Of a DNA stretch of 5,224 nt, positions 1-5,224 are shown piece after piece (the first letter of the stretch is position 1; every line of letters begins with the position of its first letter). A program made the position numbers and the translations under genes. This DNA is from Pseudomonas sp. (lineage in GTDB: Bacteria > Pseudomonadota > Gammaproteobacteria > Pseudomonadales > Pseudomonadaceae): the NCBI GenBank assembly GCA_007117785.1, contig SKFV01000283.1, positions 1 through 5,224 on the forward strand, in the 5' to 3' direction. The notes below the pieces were generated by a model that saw only the letters and a program-made list of their open reading frames with translations, searched no databases and was not told where the DNA came from.

Positions 1-1804
1 GATTACAGTTGACCATGATGGTCTCGTAACCGTCTTCACGCATCGCCAGGGCAGCATGCACACAGCAGTAGTCAAACTCGATGCCCTGTCCAATACGGTT
101 GGGGCCTCCACCCAGCACCATGATCTTGTCACGGTCGCTCGGGTTGGCTTCGCACTCCTCCTCATAGGTCGAGTACATATAAGCCGTGTCAGTAGCAAAT
201 TCGGCAGCACAGGTATCCACCCGCTTGTACACCGGCAGCACCTTGAGCTTGTGGCGATGATTGCGCAGGCTCTTTTCGCTCACAGCCAGCAGTTCAGCCA
301 GGCGTGCGTCAGAGAAGCCCTTGCGCTTGAGCCGGCGCATCAGCGTGTAATCCAGATCGGCAAGACCGCCAGAAGCGATGGCTTTTTCTTCGGCAACCAG
401 ATCTTCCAGTTGAATCAGAAACCAGGGATCGATCTTGGTCAGCGCAAACACATCCTCACGGCTCATGCCGATCCGGAAGGCATCCGCCAGATACCAGATG
501 CGATCAGCACCCGGCACGGTCAGCTCACGGGTGATCTGAGTACGTGCCTCGGCATCGGTCGGCTCGACCTTTGGATCCAGACCCATGGCACTGACTTCCA
601 GGCCACGCAGCGCTTTCTGCAGCGATTCCTGGAAAGTACGACCAATCGCCATCACCTCACCGACCGACTTCATCTGCGTGGTCAGGCGCGCATCGGCGTT
701 GGGGAATTTCTCGAAGGCAAAGCGCGGTATCTTGGTCACCACGTAATCGATTGCCGGCTCGAAGGATGCCGGCGTGCGACCACCGGTAATATCGTTATGC
801 AACTCATCCAGGGTGTAACCCACGGCCAGCTTGGCTGCGATCTTGGCGATCGGGAAACCGGTCGCCTTGGACGCCAGCGCCGATGAACGTGACACGCGTG
901 GATTCATTTCGATAACGACCATGCGGCCGGTATCCGGGCAGATCCCGAACTGCACGTTGGAGCCACCGGTTTCCACACCGATCTCACGCAATACCGCCAG
1001 CGAGGCGTTACGCATGATCTGGTATTCCTTGTCGGTCAGCGTTTGCGCCGGCGCGACAGTGATGGAATCACCGGTGTGCACACCCATGGGGTCGAAGTTC
1101 TCGATAGAACAAACGATGATGCAGTTGTCCTTCTTGTCACGGACCACCTCCATCTCGTATTCCTTCCAACCGATCAGAGACTCATCAATCAGCAGCTCAT
1201 TGGTCGGCGACAGGTCCAGACCGCGAGTGCAGATCTCTTCAAACTCTTCGCGGTTGTAAGCGATACCACCACCCGTGCCACCCATGGTGAAAGACGGTCG
1301 GATAATGCACGGAAAGCCAACCTGATCGAGAACGCCGTAGGCTTCCTGCATGTTATGGGCGATACCTGAGCGCGGACACTCGAGGTTGATGGATTTCATC
1401 GCCTTGTCAAAGCGCGAGCGATCTTCGGCCTTATCGATGGTATCGGCGTTGGCACCGATCATCTCGACATTGTACTTGTCGAGAACACCGTGTTTTTCCA
1501 GATCCAGGGCGCAGTTCAGTGCAGTCTGGCCACCCATGGTCGGCAGCACCGCATCCGGGCGTTCCTTGGCAATGATCTTTTCTACTGTCTGCCACTTGAT
1601 CGGCTCGATATAGGTGGCATCGGCCATCGCCGGGTCGGTCATGATGGTCGCCGGATTGGAGTTGACCAGAATGACGCGGAAGCCTTCTTCCTTCAGCGCC
1701 TTGCACGCCTGAGCGCCAGAATAGTCAAACTCACAGGCCTGGCCAATCACGATAGGGCCGGCGCCGATGATCAGAATGCTTTTGATGTCAGTACGTTTTG
1801 GCAT
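1..1804 (-). CDS. carB: Carbamoyl-phosphate synthetase large subunit, 3' end beyond the window
   Basis: Synthetase subunit that makes carbamoyl phosphate from bicarbonate, two ATP and ammonia channelled from CarA; the product feeds arginine and pyrimidine synthesis in the cytoplasm. The ATG at 1804 gives MPKRTDIKSILIIGAGPIVIG, the classic CarB start. 601 codons are present of about 1070 usual for the family. Visible parts: the carboxyphosphate ATP-grasp half (about residues 1-400), the oligomerisation region (about 400-555), and the first strand of the second half (ILGGGPNRIGQGIEFDY type, near 560-580) before the left edge. ATP-site residues keep E. coli numbering: R129, R169 in IIRPSF, the glycine-rich loop MGGTGGG after it, E215 in WKEYEME, and E299/N301/R303 in EMNPR. 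No frameshift was seen. It lies 24 bases after carA in the same direction. An AAGGA sequence sits 13 bases before the ATG, rather far, so translation may partly depend on coupling to carA. Identification is certain. Confidence 0.98.
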   Translation of the reverse strand, partial: MPKRTDIKSILIIGAGPIVIGQACEFDYSGAQACKALKEEGFRVILVNSNPATIMTDPAMADATYIEPIKWQTVEKIIAKERPDAVLPTMGGQTALNCALDLEKHGVLDKYNVEMIGANADTIDKAEDRSRFDKAMKSINLECPRSGIAHNMQEAYGVLDQVGFPCIIRPSFTMGGTGGGIAYNREEFEEICTRGLDLSPTNELLIDESLIGWKEYEMEVVRDKKDNCIIVCSIENFDPMGVHTGDSITVAPAQTLTDKEYQIMRNASLAVLREIGVETGGSNVQFGICPDTGRMVVIEMNPRVSRSSALASKATGFPIAKIAAKLAVGYTLDELHNDITGGRTPASFEPAIDYVVTKIPRFAFEKFPNADARLTTQMKSVGEVMAIGRTFQESLQKALRGLEVSAMGLDPKVEPTDAEARTQITRELTVPGADRIWYLADAFRIGMSREDVFALTKIDPWFLIQLEDLVAEEKAIASGGLADLDYTLMRRLKRKGFSDARLAELLAVSEKSLRNHRHKLKVLPVYKRVDTCAAEFATDTAYMYSTYEEECEANPSDRDKIMVLGGGPNRIGQGIEFDYCCVHAALAMREDGYETIMVNCN

Positions 1805-1828
1805 AGTCGTCTACAAATCCTTGAGGGC

Positions 1829-2965
1829 TCAGCGGCGGGCAGCCATGGCAGCAATGAAACGATCGAACAGCGGCGCAACATCGTGCGGGCCCGGGCTGGC
1901 TTCCGGGTGACCCTGAAAACTGAATGCGGCTTTGTCGGTACGCTCGATACCCTGCAAGGTACCGTCGAACAGTGACTTGTGGGTAGCACGCAGATTGGCT
2001 GGCAGGCTGGCTTCATCGACAGCAAAACCATGGTTCTGACTGGTGATCATGACGACCCCACTGTCCAGGTCCTGCACCGGGTGGTTGGCACCGTGGTGAC
2101 CGTGACCCATTTTCAGGGTCTTGGCGCCGGAGGCCAGCGCCAGCAGTTGGTGACCGAGACAGATGCCGAACACCGGGGTTTCAGTCTCCAGCACTTCACG
2201 GATAGCCTTGATCGCGTAATCGCACGGCTCCGGATCACCCGGACCGTTGGACAGAAAAACACCATCCGGTTGCATCGCCAGCACATCGCTGGCCGGCGTC
2301 TGTGCCGGCACCACGGTGAGGCGGCAACCGCGTGCTACCAGCATGCGCAGGATGTTCTGCTTGACCCCATAGTCGTAAGCCACCACATGGTAGGGAAGAT
2401 CGGCATCTGCACGTTCCGGGTGACTGTCCGTGGCCAGCTCCCAGACGCCAGAGCGCCACTGATAGCTGTCCTTGACAGTGACCTCTTTAGCCAGATCCAT
2501 CCCCTTGAGACCGGGGAAGTCGCGCGCCAGTCCCAGAGCCTGATCGGCATCGACCTTGTCGCCCGCAATAATGCAACCGCTCTGCGAGCCCTTTTCACGC
2601 AGGATGCGCGTCAGTCGACGGGTATCGATACCGGCAATGGCAACAATGCCGTTGTCACGCAGGTAGGCATCCAGCGGCTGCTTGCTGCGCCAGTTGCTTG
2701 CCATCAGTGGCAGGTCACGAATAACCAGCCCGGCAGCATGTACGCGATCCGACTCGACATCTTCTGGAGTAACCCCGGTGTTGCCGATATGTGGATAGGT
2801 CAGGGTAACAATCTGACGGGAATAGGACGGATCGGTCAGGATCTCCTGGTAACCGGTCATAGCCGTATTGAACACGACCTCACCGACACTGTGGCCGTCG
2901 GCGCCGATGGCCTCACCATAAAAAATACTACCGTCGGCAAGGGCTAGAATGGCTGGCTTGGACAA
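1829..2965 (-). CDS. carA: Carbamoyl-phosphate synthetase small (glutaminase) subunit, TTG start
   Basis: Glutamine amidotransferase subunit; it hydrolyses glutamine and passes ammonia to CarB. With the TTG at 2965 the protein is 378 residues (MSKPAILALADGSIFYGEAIG). The N-terminal CPSase small domain covers about residues 1-150, and the class I glutaminase domain starts near 190 (VVAYDYGVKQNILR). The catalytic nucleophile is C269 in FGICLGHQ, with H353 and E355 in GHPEASPGPHD; these numbers equal those of E. coli CarA, which supports this start. A perfect GGAGG lies five bases before the TTG (2971-2975). The frame extends upstream to a GTG at 2989 (386 residues), but that adds eight residues absent from the homologues I recall and has no ribosome site. 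Rare UUG initiation is also reported for E. coli carA. It is first in the carAB operon, behind a probable attenuator. Confidence 0.97.
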   Translation of the reverse strand: MSKPAILALADGSIFYGEAIGADGHSVGEVVFNTAMTGYQEILTDPSYSRQIVTLTYPHIGNTGVTPEDVESDRVHAAGLVIRDLPLMASNWRSKQPLDAYLRDNGIVAIAGIDTRRLTRILREKGSQSGCIIAGDKVDADQALGLARDFPGLKGMDLAKEVTVKDSYQWRSGVWELATDSHPERADADLPYHVVAYDYGVKQNILRMLVARGCRLTVVPAQTPASDVLAMQPDGVFLSNGPGDPEPCDYAIKAIREVLETETPVFGICLGHQLLALASGAKTLKMGHGHHGANHPVQDLDSGVVMITSQNHGFAVDEASLPANLRATHKSLFDGTLQGIERTDKAAFSFQGHPEASPGPHDVAPLFDRFIAAMAARR

Positions 2966-2970
2966 GAAAA

Positions 2971-2975
2971 CCTCC
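2971..2975 (-). promoter_or_regulatory. Shine-Dalgarno site deciding the carA start
   Basis: GGAGG on the minus strand, five bases before the TTG at 2965. It lies inside the longer GTG-initiated reading frame, so it argues that the TTG and not the upstream GTG is used. A full-consensus site may compensate for the weak start codon. Confidence 0.8.
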
Positions 2976-3012
2976 GATTGAGCTGACACGTTTCACCAAA
3001 CGCGGGCTGCAC

Positions 3013-3049
3013 AAAAGCGGGAATGAGGTGTATGACCACTTCATCCCGC
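3013..3049 (-). terminator. Candidate transcription attenuator in the carA leader
   Basis: On the minus strand a 13-nt arm (GCGGGATGAAGTG, 3049-3037) pairs with CACCTCATTCCCGC (3030-3017) across a six-base loop. There are twelve pairs, one A-C mismatch and one bulged U. Four U residues follow directly (3016-3013). The hairpin ends 47 bases before the carA start, so as an intrinsic terminator it would cut off carAB transcription. Pyrimidine-dependent attenuation has been reported for Pseudomonas carAB, so the position fits. The U tract is short, which leaves doubt about its strength. Confidence 0.55.
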
Positions 3050-3084
3050 ATCAAGGCATTGTCAGATACGCGCTGAAAGACAGA

Positions 3085-3114
3085 TTAGCCGGGAAGTTTA
3101 CCGGCTGAAGGCAT
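3085..3114 (-). other. Possible nine-codon carA leader peptide (MPSAGKLPG)
   Basis: A short minus-strand reading frame, ATG at 3114 to TAA at 3085, spans the upstream leader stem-loop exactly, so ribosomes translating it would melt that stem. Only a GGA at five bases' spacing stands as a ribosome site. No run of arginine or pyrimidine-linked codons is obvious. It may be chance; it is recorded because short leader peptides are common before attenuators. Confidence 0.15.
3087..3106 (-). promoter_or_regulatory. Upstream leader stem-loop, possible partner of the attenuator
   Basis: A perfect 6-bp inverted repeat AGCCGG / CCGGCT flanks an eight-base loop. Part of it, ACTTCCCG on the minus strand (3097-3090), can instead pair with the attenuator's 5' arm (CGGGA plus AGT, with a three-base bulge, 3048-3038). 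That would give an antiterminator excluding both hairpins. The alternative pairing was worked out by eye and no folding energies were computed. Confidence 0.35.
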
Positions 3115-3177
3115 AAATATCCACACCGTAACAGGCCAATTACCCACGAACAGATTGCCACCGCTCTGTCTCGCCAC

Positions 3178-3193
3178 TTGGTTACCTGACCAA
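3178..3193. promoter_or_regulatory. 16-bp palindrome, candidate operator
   Basis: TTGGTTA-CC-TGACCAA has two 7-bp arms with one mismatch and a 2-bp spacer, between the divergent carA and exported-protein genes. The TTGGT...ACCAA form resembles sites bound by dimeric helix-turn-helix repressors such as the FadR-type GntR family, but the spacing does not match a site I can name. The regulator is unknown. Confidence 0.3.
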
Positions 3194-3260
3194 AGACCTG
3201 TTGAAAGTGTTCATTCTGGGTGCCAACTGTGCTAAAACTGCACCATATGGGTGATGCATC

Positions 3261-3273
3261 TGGCCTAAGGCCA
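3261..3273. repeat. Perfect 13-bp palindrome TGGCCTAAGGCCA
   Basis: Six-base arms around a single central A, about 70 bases before the plus-strand gene. It could be an operator or part of a promoter region. With six-base arms in several hundred bases it may also be chance. Confidence 0.25.
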
Positions 3274-3329
3274 TGGAATCAGACTGCACTCCAAACTGAT
3301 AACTACAGATAGAACAACAAGAAAGCCCC

Positions 3330-3335
3330 GAGGGA
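3330..3335 (+). promoter_or_regulatory. Ribosome binding site of the exported-protein gene
   Basis: GAGGGA ends seven bases before the ATG at 3343. It supports that start, which is also the one that gives a complete signal peptide. Confidence 0.65.
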
Positions 3336-3342
3336 ATCGAGC

Positions 3343-4098
3343 ATGTCAAAGCACCTGAAGTATCTGTTAGCCGTTGGGTTGCTATGCCTGGCACCACTGG
3401 TGAAGGCCGATCTGCAAACCCTGCAGACGGTGCACGAAATTCGCAGTGATGGTTTTAAAGCAGCCACCTACCTGCTGATCGACAACAACCTGTATGAGCG
3501 CGTCCGCGAACCAGGCAACCGCGAGTCCTACCGCGAAGCACTCAACGGCATGGACACACGCATCCGCCAGCTCGGCAATCCGAACGAATTGCGCAGCATC
3601 TTCGATCAGTTCACGCGCATGATCCGAGACCTGGAAAACCAGCCGGAAGATGAAGCCCACTTCAATCTGGCGACCGTCAACAGCATCATGCAAACGCACG
3701 CTGAAATTGATCAGATGCTCGCCAGTCTTTATGCCGAGCACGCCGATCTGGCCGATGAGCGTCTGCAGGCATTGCATCAGCAGAGCCTGGAGACCAACCA
3801 GATTCTGCTGCTTTACCAGAACAATATGTTCAGCTCAATCGGTGTCTACTTCATGGAAACCAATGAAGGTATTTTTCGCGCCATGGATGCCAGCATCATG
3901 GAGCGCTTCGACACCTTGCGCAGCCTGCTTCCCGAACAGGACGCAGCCCTAACCCGGCTCAACCAGCAGTATGGTTTTATCCAGCCACGCCTGATCACCT
4001 ACTATCAGGACTGGGTGCCGACCATCGCCGCCTTCTATCTGCTGCGCAATACCGACACCCTGAACAACCTGGCCCGTGAGCAGATTCGCGCCGGCTGA
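3343..4098 (+). CDS. Exported helical protein of unknown function
   Basis: I do not recognise this 251-residue protein. The N-terminus is a clean Sec signal peptide: K3/K6, hydrophobic core about 7-19, and VKA before D23, so cleavage after A22 is likely. The only cysteine is C15 in the core, and the residues before it do not form a lipobox, so a lipoprotein is unlikely. The mature part (about 229 residues) has no further membrane segment and looks almost wholly alpha-helical and polar, with probable helices near 25-55, 60-98, 106-160, 165-195, 200-222 and 225-248. It is probably periplasmic and could be a helical bundle like bacterial sensor domains, but no signalling domain is attached. YLLIDNNLYERV (43-54) and ILLLYQNNMFSSI (154-166) look alike, hinting at an internal duplication. 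The gene stands alone, opposite to its neighbours, with its own ribosome site and terminator. Codon use looks native. No function is proposed. Confidence 0.85.
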   Translation: MSKHLKYLLAVGLLCLAPLVKADLQTLQTVHEIRSDGFKAATYLLIDNNLYERVREPGNRESYREALNGMDTRIRQLGNPNELRSIFDQFTRMIRDLENQPEDEAHFNLATVNSIMQTHAEIDQMLASLYAEHADLADERLQALHQQSLETNQILLLYQNNMFSSIGVYFMETNEGIFRAMDASIMERFDTLRSLLPEQDAALTRLNQQYGFIQPRLITYYQDWVPTIAAFYLLRNTDTLNNLAREQIRAG

Positions 4099-4111
4099 TT
4101 GTCAGCCACAC

Positions 4112-4146
4112 AAAAAACCCGGCTTGCTAACGCAGCCGGGTTTTTT
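4112..4146. terminator. Bidirectional intrinsic terminator between convergent genes
   Basis: AAAAAACCCGGCT (4112-4124) and AGCCGGGTTTTTT (4134-4146) form a perfect 13-bp inverted repeat with a nine-base loop. The G+C-rich core is flanked by A6 on one side and T6 on the other, so it works in both directions. It lies 14 bases after the exported-protein stop and 18 bases after the dapB stop on the other strand. It would end the dnaJ-dapB transcript, so carAB probably needs its own promoter. Confidence 0.93.
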
Positions 4147-4163
4147 ATTGCCTGCCAGAGCTA

Positions 4164-4970
4164 TCAGCCCTTCAGGCCAAGTACGTCCTGCATATCGTAC
4201 AAACCAGCGGGCTTGCCCTGTAGCCAGGCACAAGAGCGCACAGCCCCTTTGGCAAATGTCATGCGGCTGGAGGCCTTGTGGGTGATTTCCACCCGCTCAC
4301 CTTCAGTGGCAAAGAGCACGGTATGGTCTCCGACCACATCACCGGCGCGCACGGTAGCAAAACCGATGGTATCGCGCTCACGCGCACCGGTCTGACCTTC
4401 ACGTCCGTAAACCGCCACCTTGCCCAGGTCACGCCCCAAGGCATCAGCCACCACCTCACCCATACGCAAGGCCGTGCCGGATGGGGCATCCACCTTGTGC
4501 CGGTGATGGGCTTCAATCACTTCGATATCAGCATCCTCACCCATTACCCGCGCTGCCATATCCAGCAGCTTCAGGCACAGGTTGACGCCAACACTGAAGT
4601 TGGGCGCAAAGACGATGCTGATGTCATTGGCAGCAGCAGCCAGCTCGGACTTTTCCGCCTCGGAAAAGCCGGTAGTGCCGATGACCATGGATTTACCGGC
4701 CGCCCGACAGATACCCAGATTGACCAGCGTTGTGGTCGGATGGGTGAAGTCGATCAGCACATCAAAATCATCGATGGCCGCGTGCAAGTCTCCGCTGACA
4801 GTGACACCCAGCTTGCCGACACCCGCCAACTCGCCAGCATCAGCGCCGAGCAAACTACTTTCCGGACGTTCAATGGCCGCCGTCAGTGCGGTACCTTCAG
4901 TTTGCGTCAGCGCCTCGATCAGGGTCTTGCCCATACGACCAGCTGCGCCGATTACCGCAACTCGTGTCAT
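4164..4970 (-). CDS. dapB: 4-hydroxy-tetrahydrodipicolinate reductase
   Basis: Cytoplasmic enzyme reducing 4-hydroxy-tetrahydrodipicolinate to tetrahydrodipicolinate with NAD(P)H, on the route to diaminopimelate and lysine. From the ATG at 4970 it has 268 residues. The Rossmann nucleotide loop is GAAGRMG (8-14). IGTTG (97-101) and FAPNFSVGVN (121-130) line the cofactor and substrate pockets. The signature EAHHRHKVDAPSGTAL (153-168) carries the catalytic H155 and K159, equivalent to E. coli H159 and K163. The C-terminus, GLYDMQDVLGLKG, is typical. I chose 4970 because GAGG lies five bases upstream and MTRVAVIGAAGRMG matches the family start. An in-frame ATG at 4985 would add five residues and overlap the dnaJ stop (ATGA), but it has a poor ribosome site. 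It sits 11 bases after dnaJ and is likely co-transcribed with it. Confidence 0.97.
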   Translation of the reverse strand: MTRVAVIGAAGRMGKTLIEALTQTEGTALTAAIERPESSLLGADAGELAGVGKLGVTVSGDLHAAIDDFDVLIDFTHPTTTLVNLGICRAAGKSMVIGTTGFSEAEKSELAAAANDISIVFAPNFSVGVNLCLKLLDMAARVMGEDADIEVIEAHHRHKVDAPSGTALRMGEVVADALGRDLGKVAVYGREGQTGARERDTIGFATVRAGDVVGDHTVLFATEGERVEITHKASSRMTFAKGAVRSCAWLQGKPAGLYDMQDVLGLKG

Positions 4971-4975
4971 CGCCG

Positions 4976-4979
4976 CCTC
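4976..4979 (-). promoter_or_regulatory. Shine-Dalgarno site deciding the dapB start
   Basis: GAGG (within GTGAGG) on the minus strand, five bases before the ATG at 4970. It favours that start over the ATG at 4985, which has only weak purine-rich sequence before it. Confidence 0.6.
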
Positions 4980-4981
4980 AC

Positions 4982-5224
4982 TCATGACTTCATGTCATCA
5001 AAGAATTTTTTCACACCCTCGAACCAGCTATTGGCCCGCGGTGACTGCTTGCTACCCTCTTCCTGCAAGGTATCACGCAGCTCTTCCAGCAATTCACGCT
5101 GGCGCTTGGTCAGATTGACCGGCGTTTCCACCACCACTCGACAGAGCAGATCACCGGTTGCTCCGCCGCGCACCGGGGTTACCCCCTTGCCACGCATACG
5201 GAACAGCTTGTCGGTTTGTGAGCC
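4982..5224 (-). CDS. dnaJ: Chaperone DnaJ, C-terminal 80 residues only
   Basis: Hsp40 co-chaperone that delivers unfolded protein to DnaK and stimulates its ATPase. The gene enters from the right edge, so the J domain, glycine-rich segment and zinc-finger are outside the window. What is seen is the end of the second substrate-binding beta-barrel domain (KLFRMRGKGVTPVRGGATGDLLCRV) and the dimerisation tail (VETPVNLTKRQRELLEEL, then SWFEGVKKFFDDMKS), as in Pseudomonas-type DnaJ. The TGA at 4984-4982 lies just before dapB, the neighbour order recalled for Pseudomonas. Identification rests on the conserved C-terminus and the context. Confidence 0.95.
   Translation of the reverse strand, partial: GSQTDKLFRMRGKGVTPVRGGATGDLLCRVVVETPVNLTKRQRELLEELRDTLQEEGSKQSPRANSWFEGVKKFFDDMKS

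Larger units (their letters stand above)
2990..3342. other. Divergent intergenic region between carA and the exported-protein gene
   Basis: No convincing protein gene lies here. Besides the leader structures before carA, it holds two compact palindromes and the ribosome site of the plus-strand gene. Both divergent promoters should be in roughly 3115-3320, but I could not find -35/-10 pairs good enough to call on either strand. Recognisable ArgR sites were not found either. Confidence 0.7.

Noticed and set aside
56..886. Plus-strand open frame of 276 codons near the left edge
   Set aside because: It is antisense to carB, which reads without interruption on the other strand with all expected ATP-grasp motifs.
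1979..2947. Long plus-strand open frame of 322 codons
   Set aside because: It is fully antisense to carA, whose product is conserved along its whole length; the translation is rich in H, Q, R and G without domain logic, as expected for a shadow frame.
2944..3051. 35-codon minus-strand frame running through the attenuator hairpin and over the carA start, reminiscent of the pyrBI leader frame
   Set aside because: It has no ribosome binding site and no uridine-linked codon run, and it depends on an unverified transcript; recorded but not called.
3108..3141. TTGGCC and TATTTA on the minus strand as a carA promoter
   Set aside because: The spacing is only 14 bases and both boxes are poor, and it would place the transcript start inside or after the possible leader peptide.
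3220..3225. TGGCAC on the minus strand, like the -24 element of a sigma-54 promoter
   Set aside because: The matching TTGC -12 element is absent at the required spacing.
3182..3397. 71-codon minus-strand frame overlapping the start of the exported-protein gene
   Set aside because: It overlaps the signal-peptide region of a better-supported gene and shows no recognisable protein or ribosome site.
4971..4985. ATG at 4985 as the dapB start, overlapping the dnaJ stop as ATGA
   Set aside because: Translational coupling is possible, but the ribosome site before 4985 is weak, while GAGG is well placed for 4970 and the family start matches there.

Overview
The window reads as bacterial chromosome from a gammaproteobacterium close to Pseudomonas or Halopseudomonas. 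This is inferred from the recalled Pseudomonas gene order dnaJ-dapB-carA-carB, from how closely the CarA, CarB and DapB sequences fit what I remember of Pseudomonas proteins (378-aa CarA and 268-aa DapB lengths), and from a moderately high G+C content. No mobile element, tRNA, rRNA or CRISPR array is visible.

Layout on the minus strand, read from the right edge: the last 80 codons of dnaJ (DnaJ co-chaperone); dapB (4-hydroxy-tetrahydrodipicolinate reductase, lysine and cell-wall precursor synthesis), starting within a few bases of the dnaJ stop; then, after an interruption, carA and carB, the two subunits of carbamoyl-phosphate synthetase, 24 bases apart and clearly co-transcribed. carB runs off the left edge after 601 codons, just inside its second ATP-grasp half.

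The interruption between dapB and carA is the least ordinary part. It holds one plus-strand gene (3343-4098) for a 251-residue, mostly helical, exported protein that I do not recognise. It converges on dapB across a strong hairpin that looks like a bidirectional terminator, and it diverges from carA across about 377 bases. That divergent region must hold the promoters of both genes. On the carA side it contains a small stem-loop, a possible antiterminator pairing, and a GC-rich hairpin followed by four U residues. This fits transcription attenuation of carAB, the kind of pyrimidine control reported for Pseudomonas carAB. Two palindromes further upstream are possible operators.

Together the genes are housekeeping: protein folding, lysine/diaminopimelate synthesis, and carbamoyl phosphate for arginine and pyrimidines. 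I see no novel multi-gene system. The items worth follow-up are the exported orphan protein, the carA leader and the TTG start of carA.
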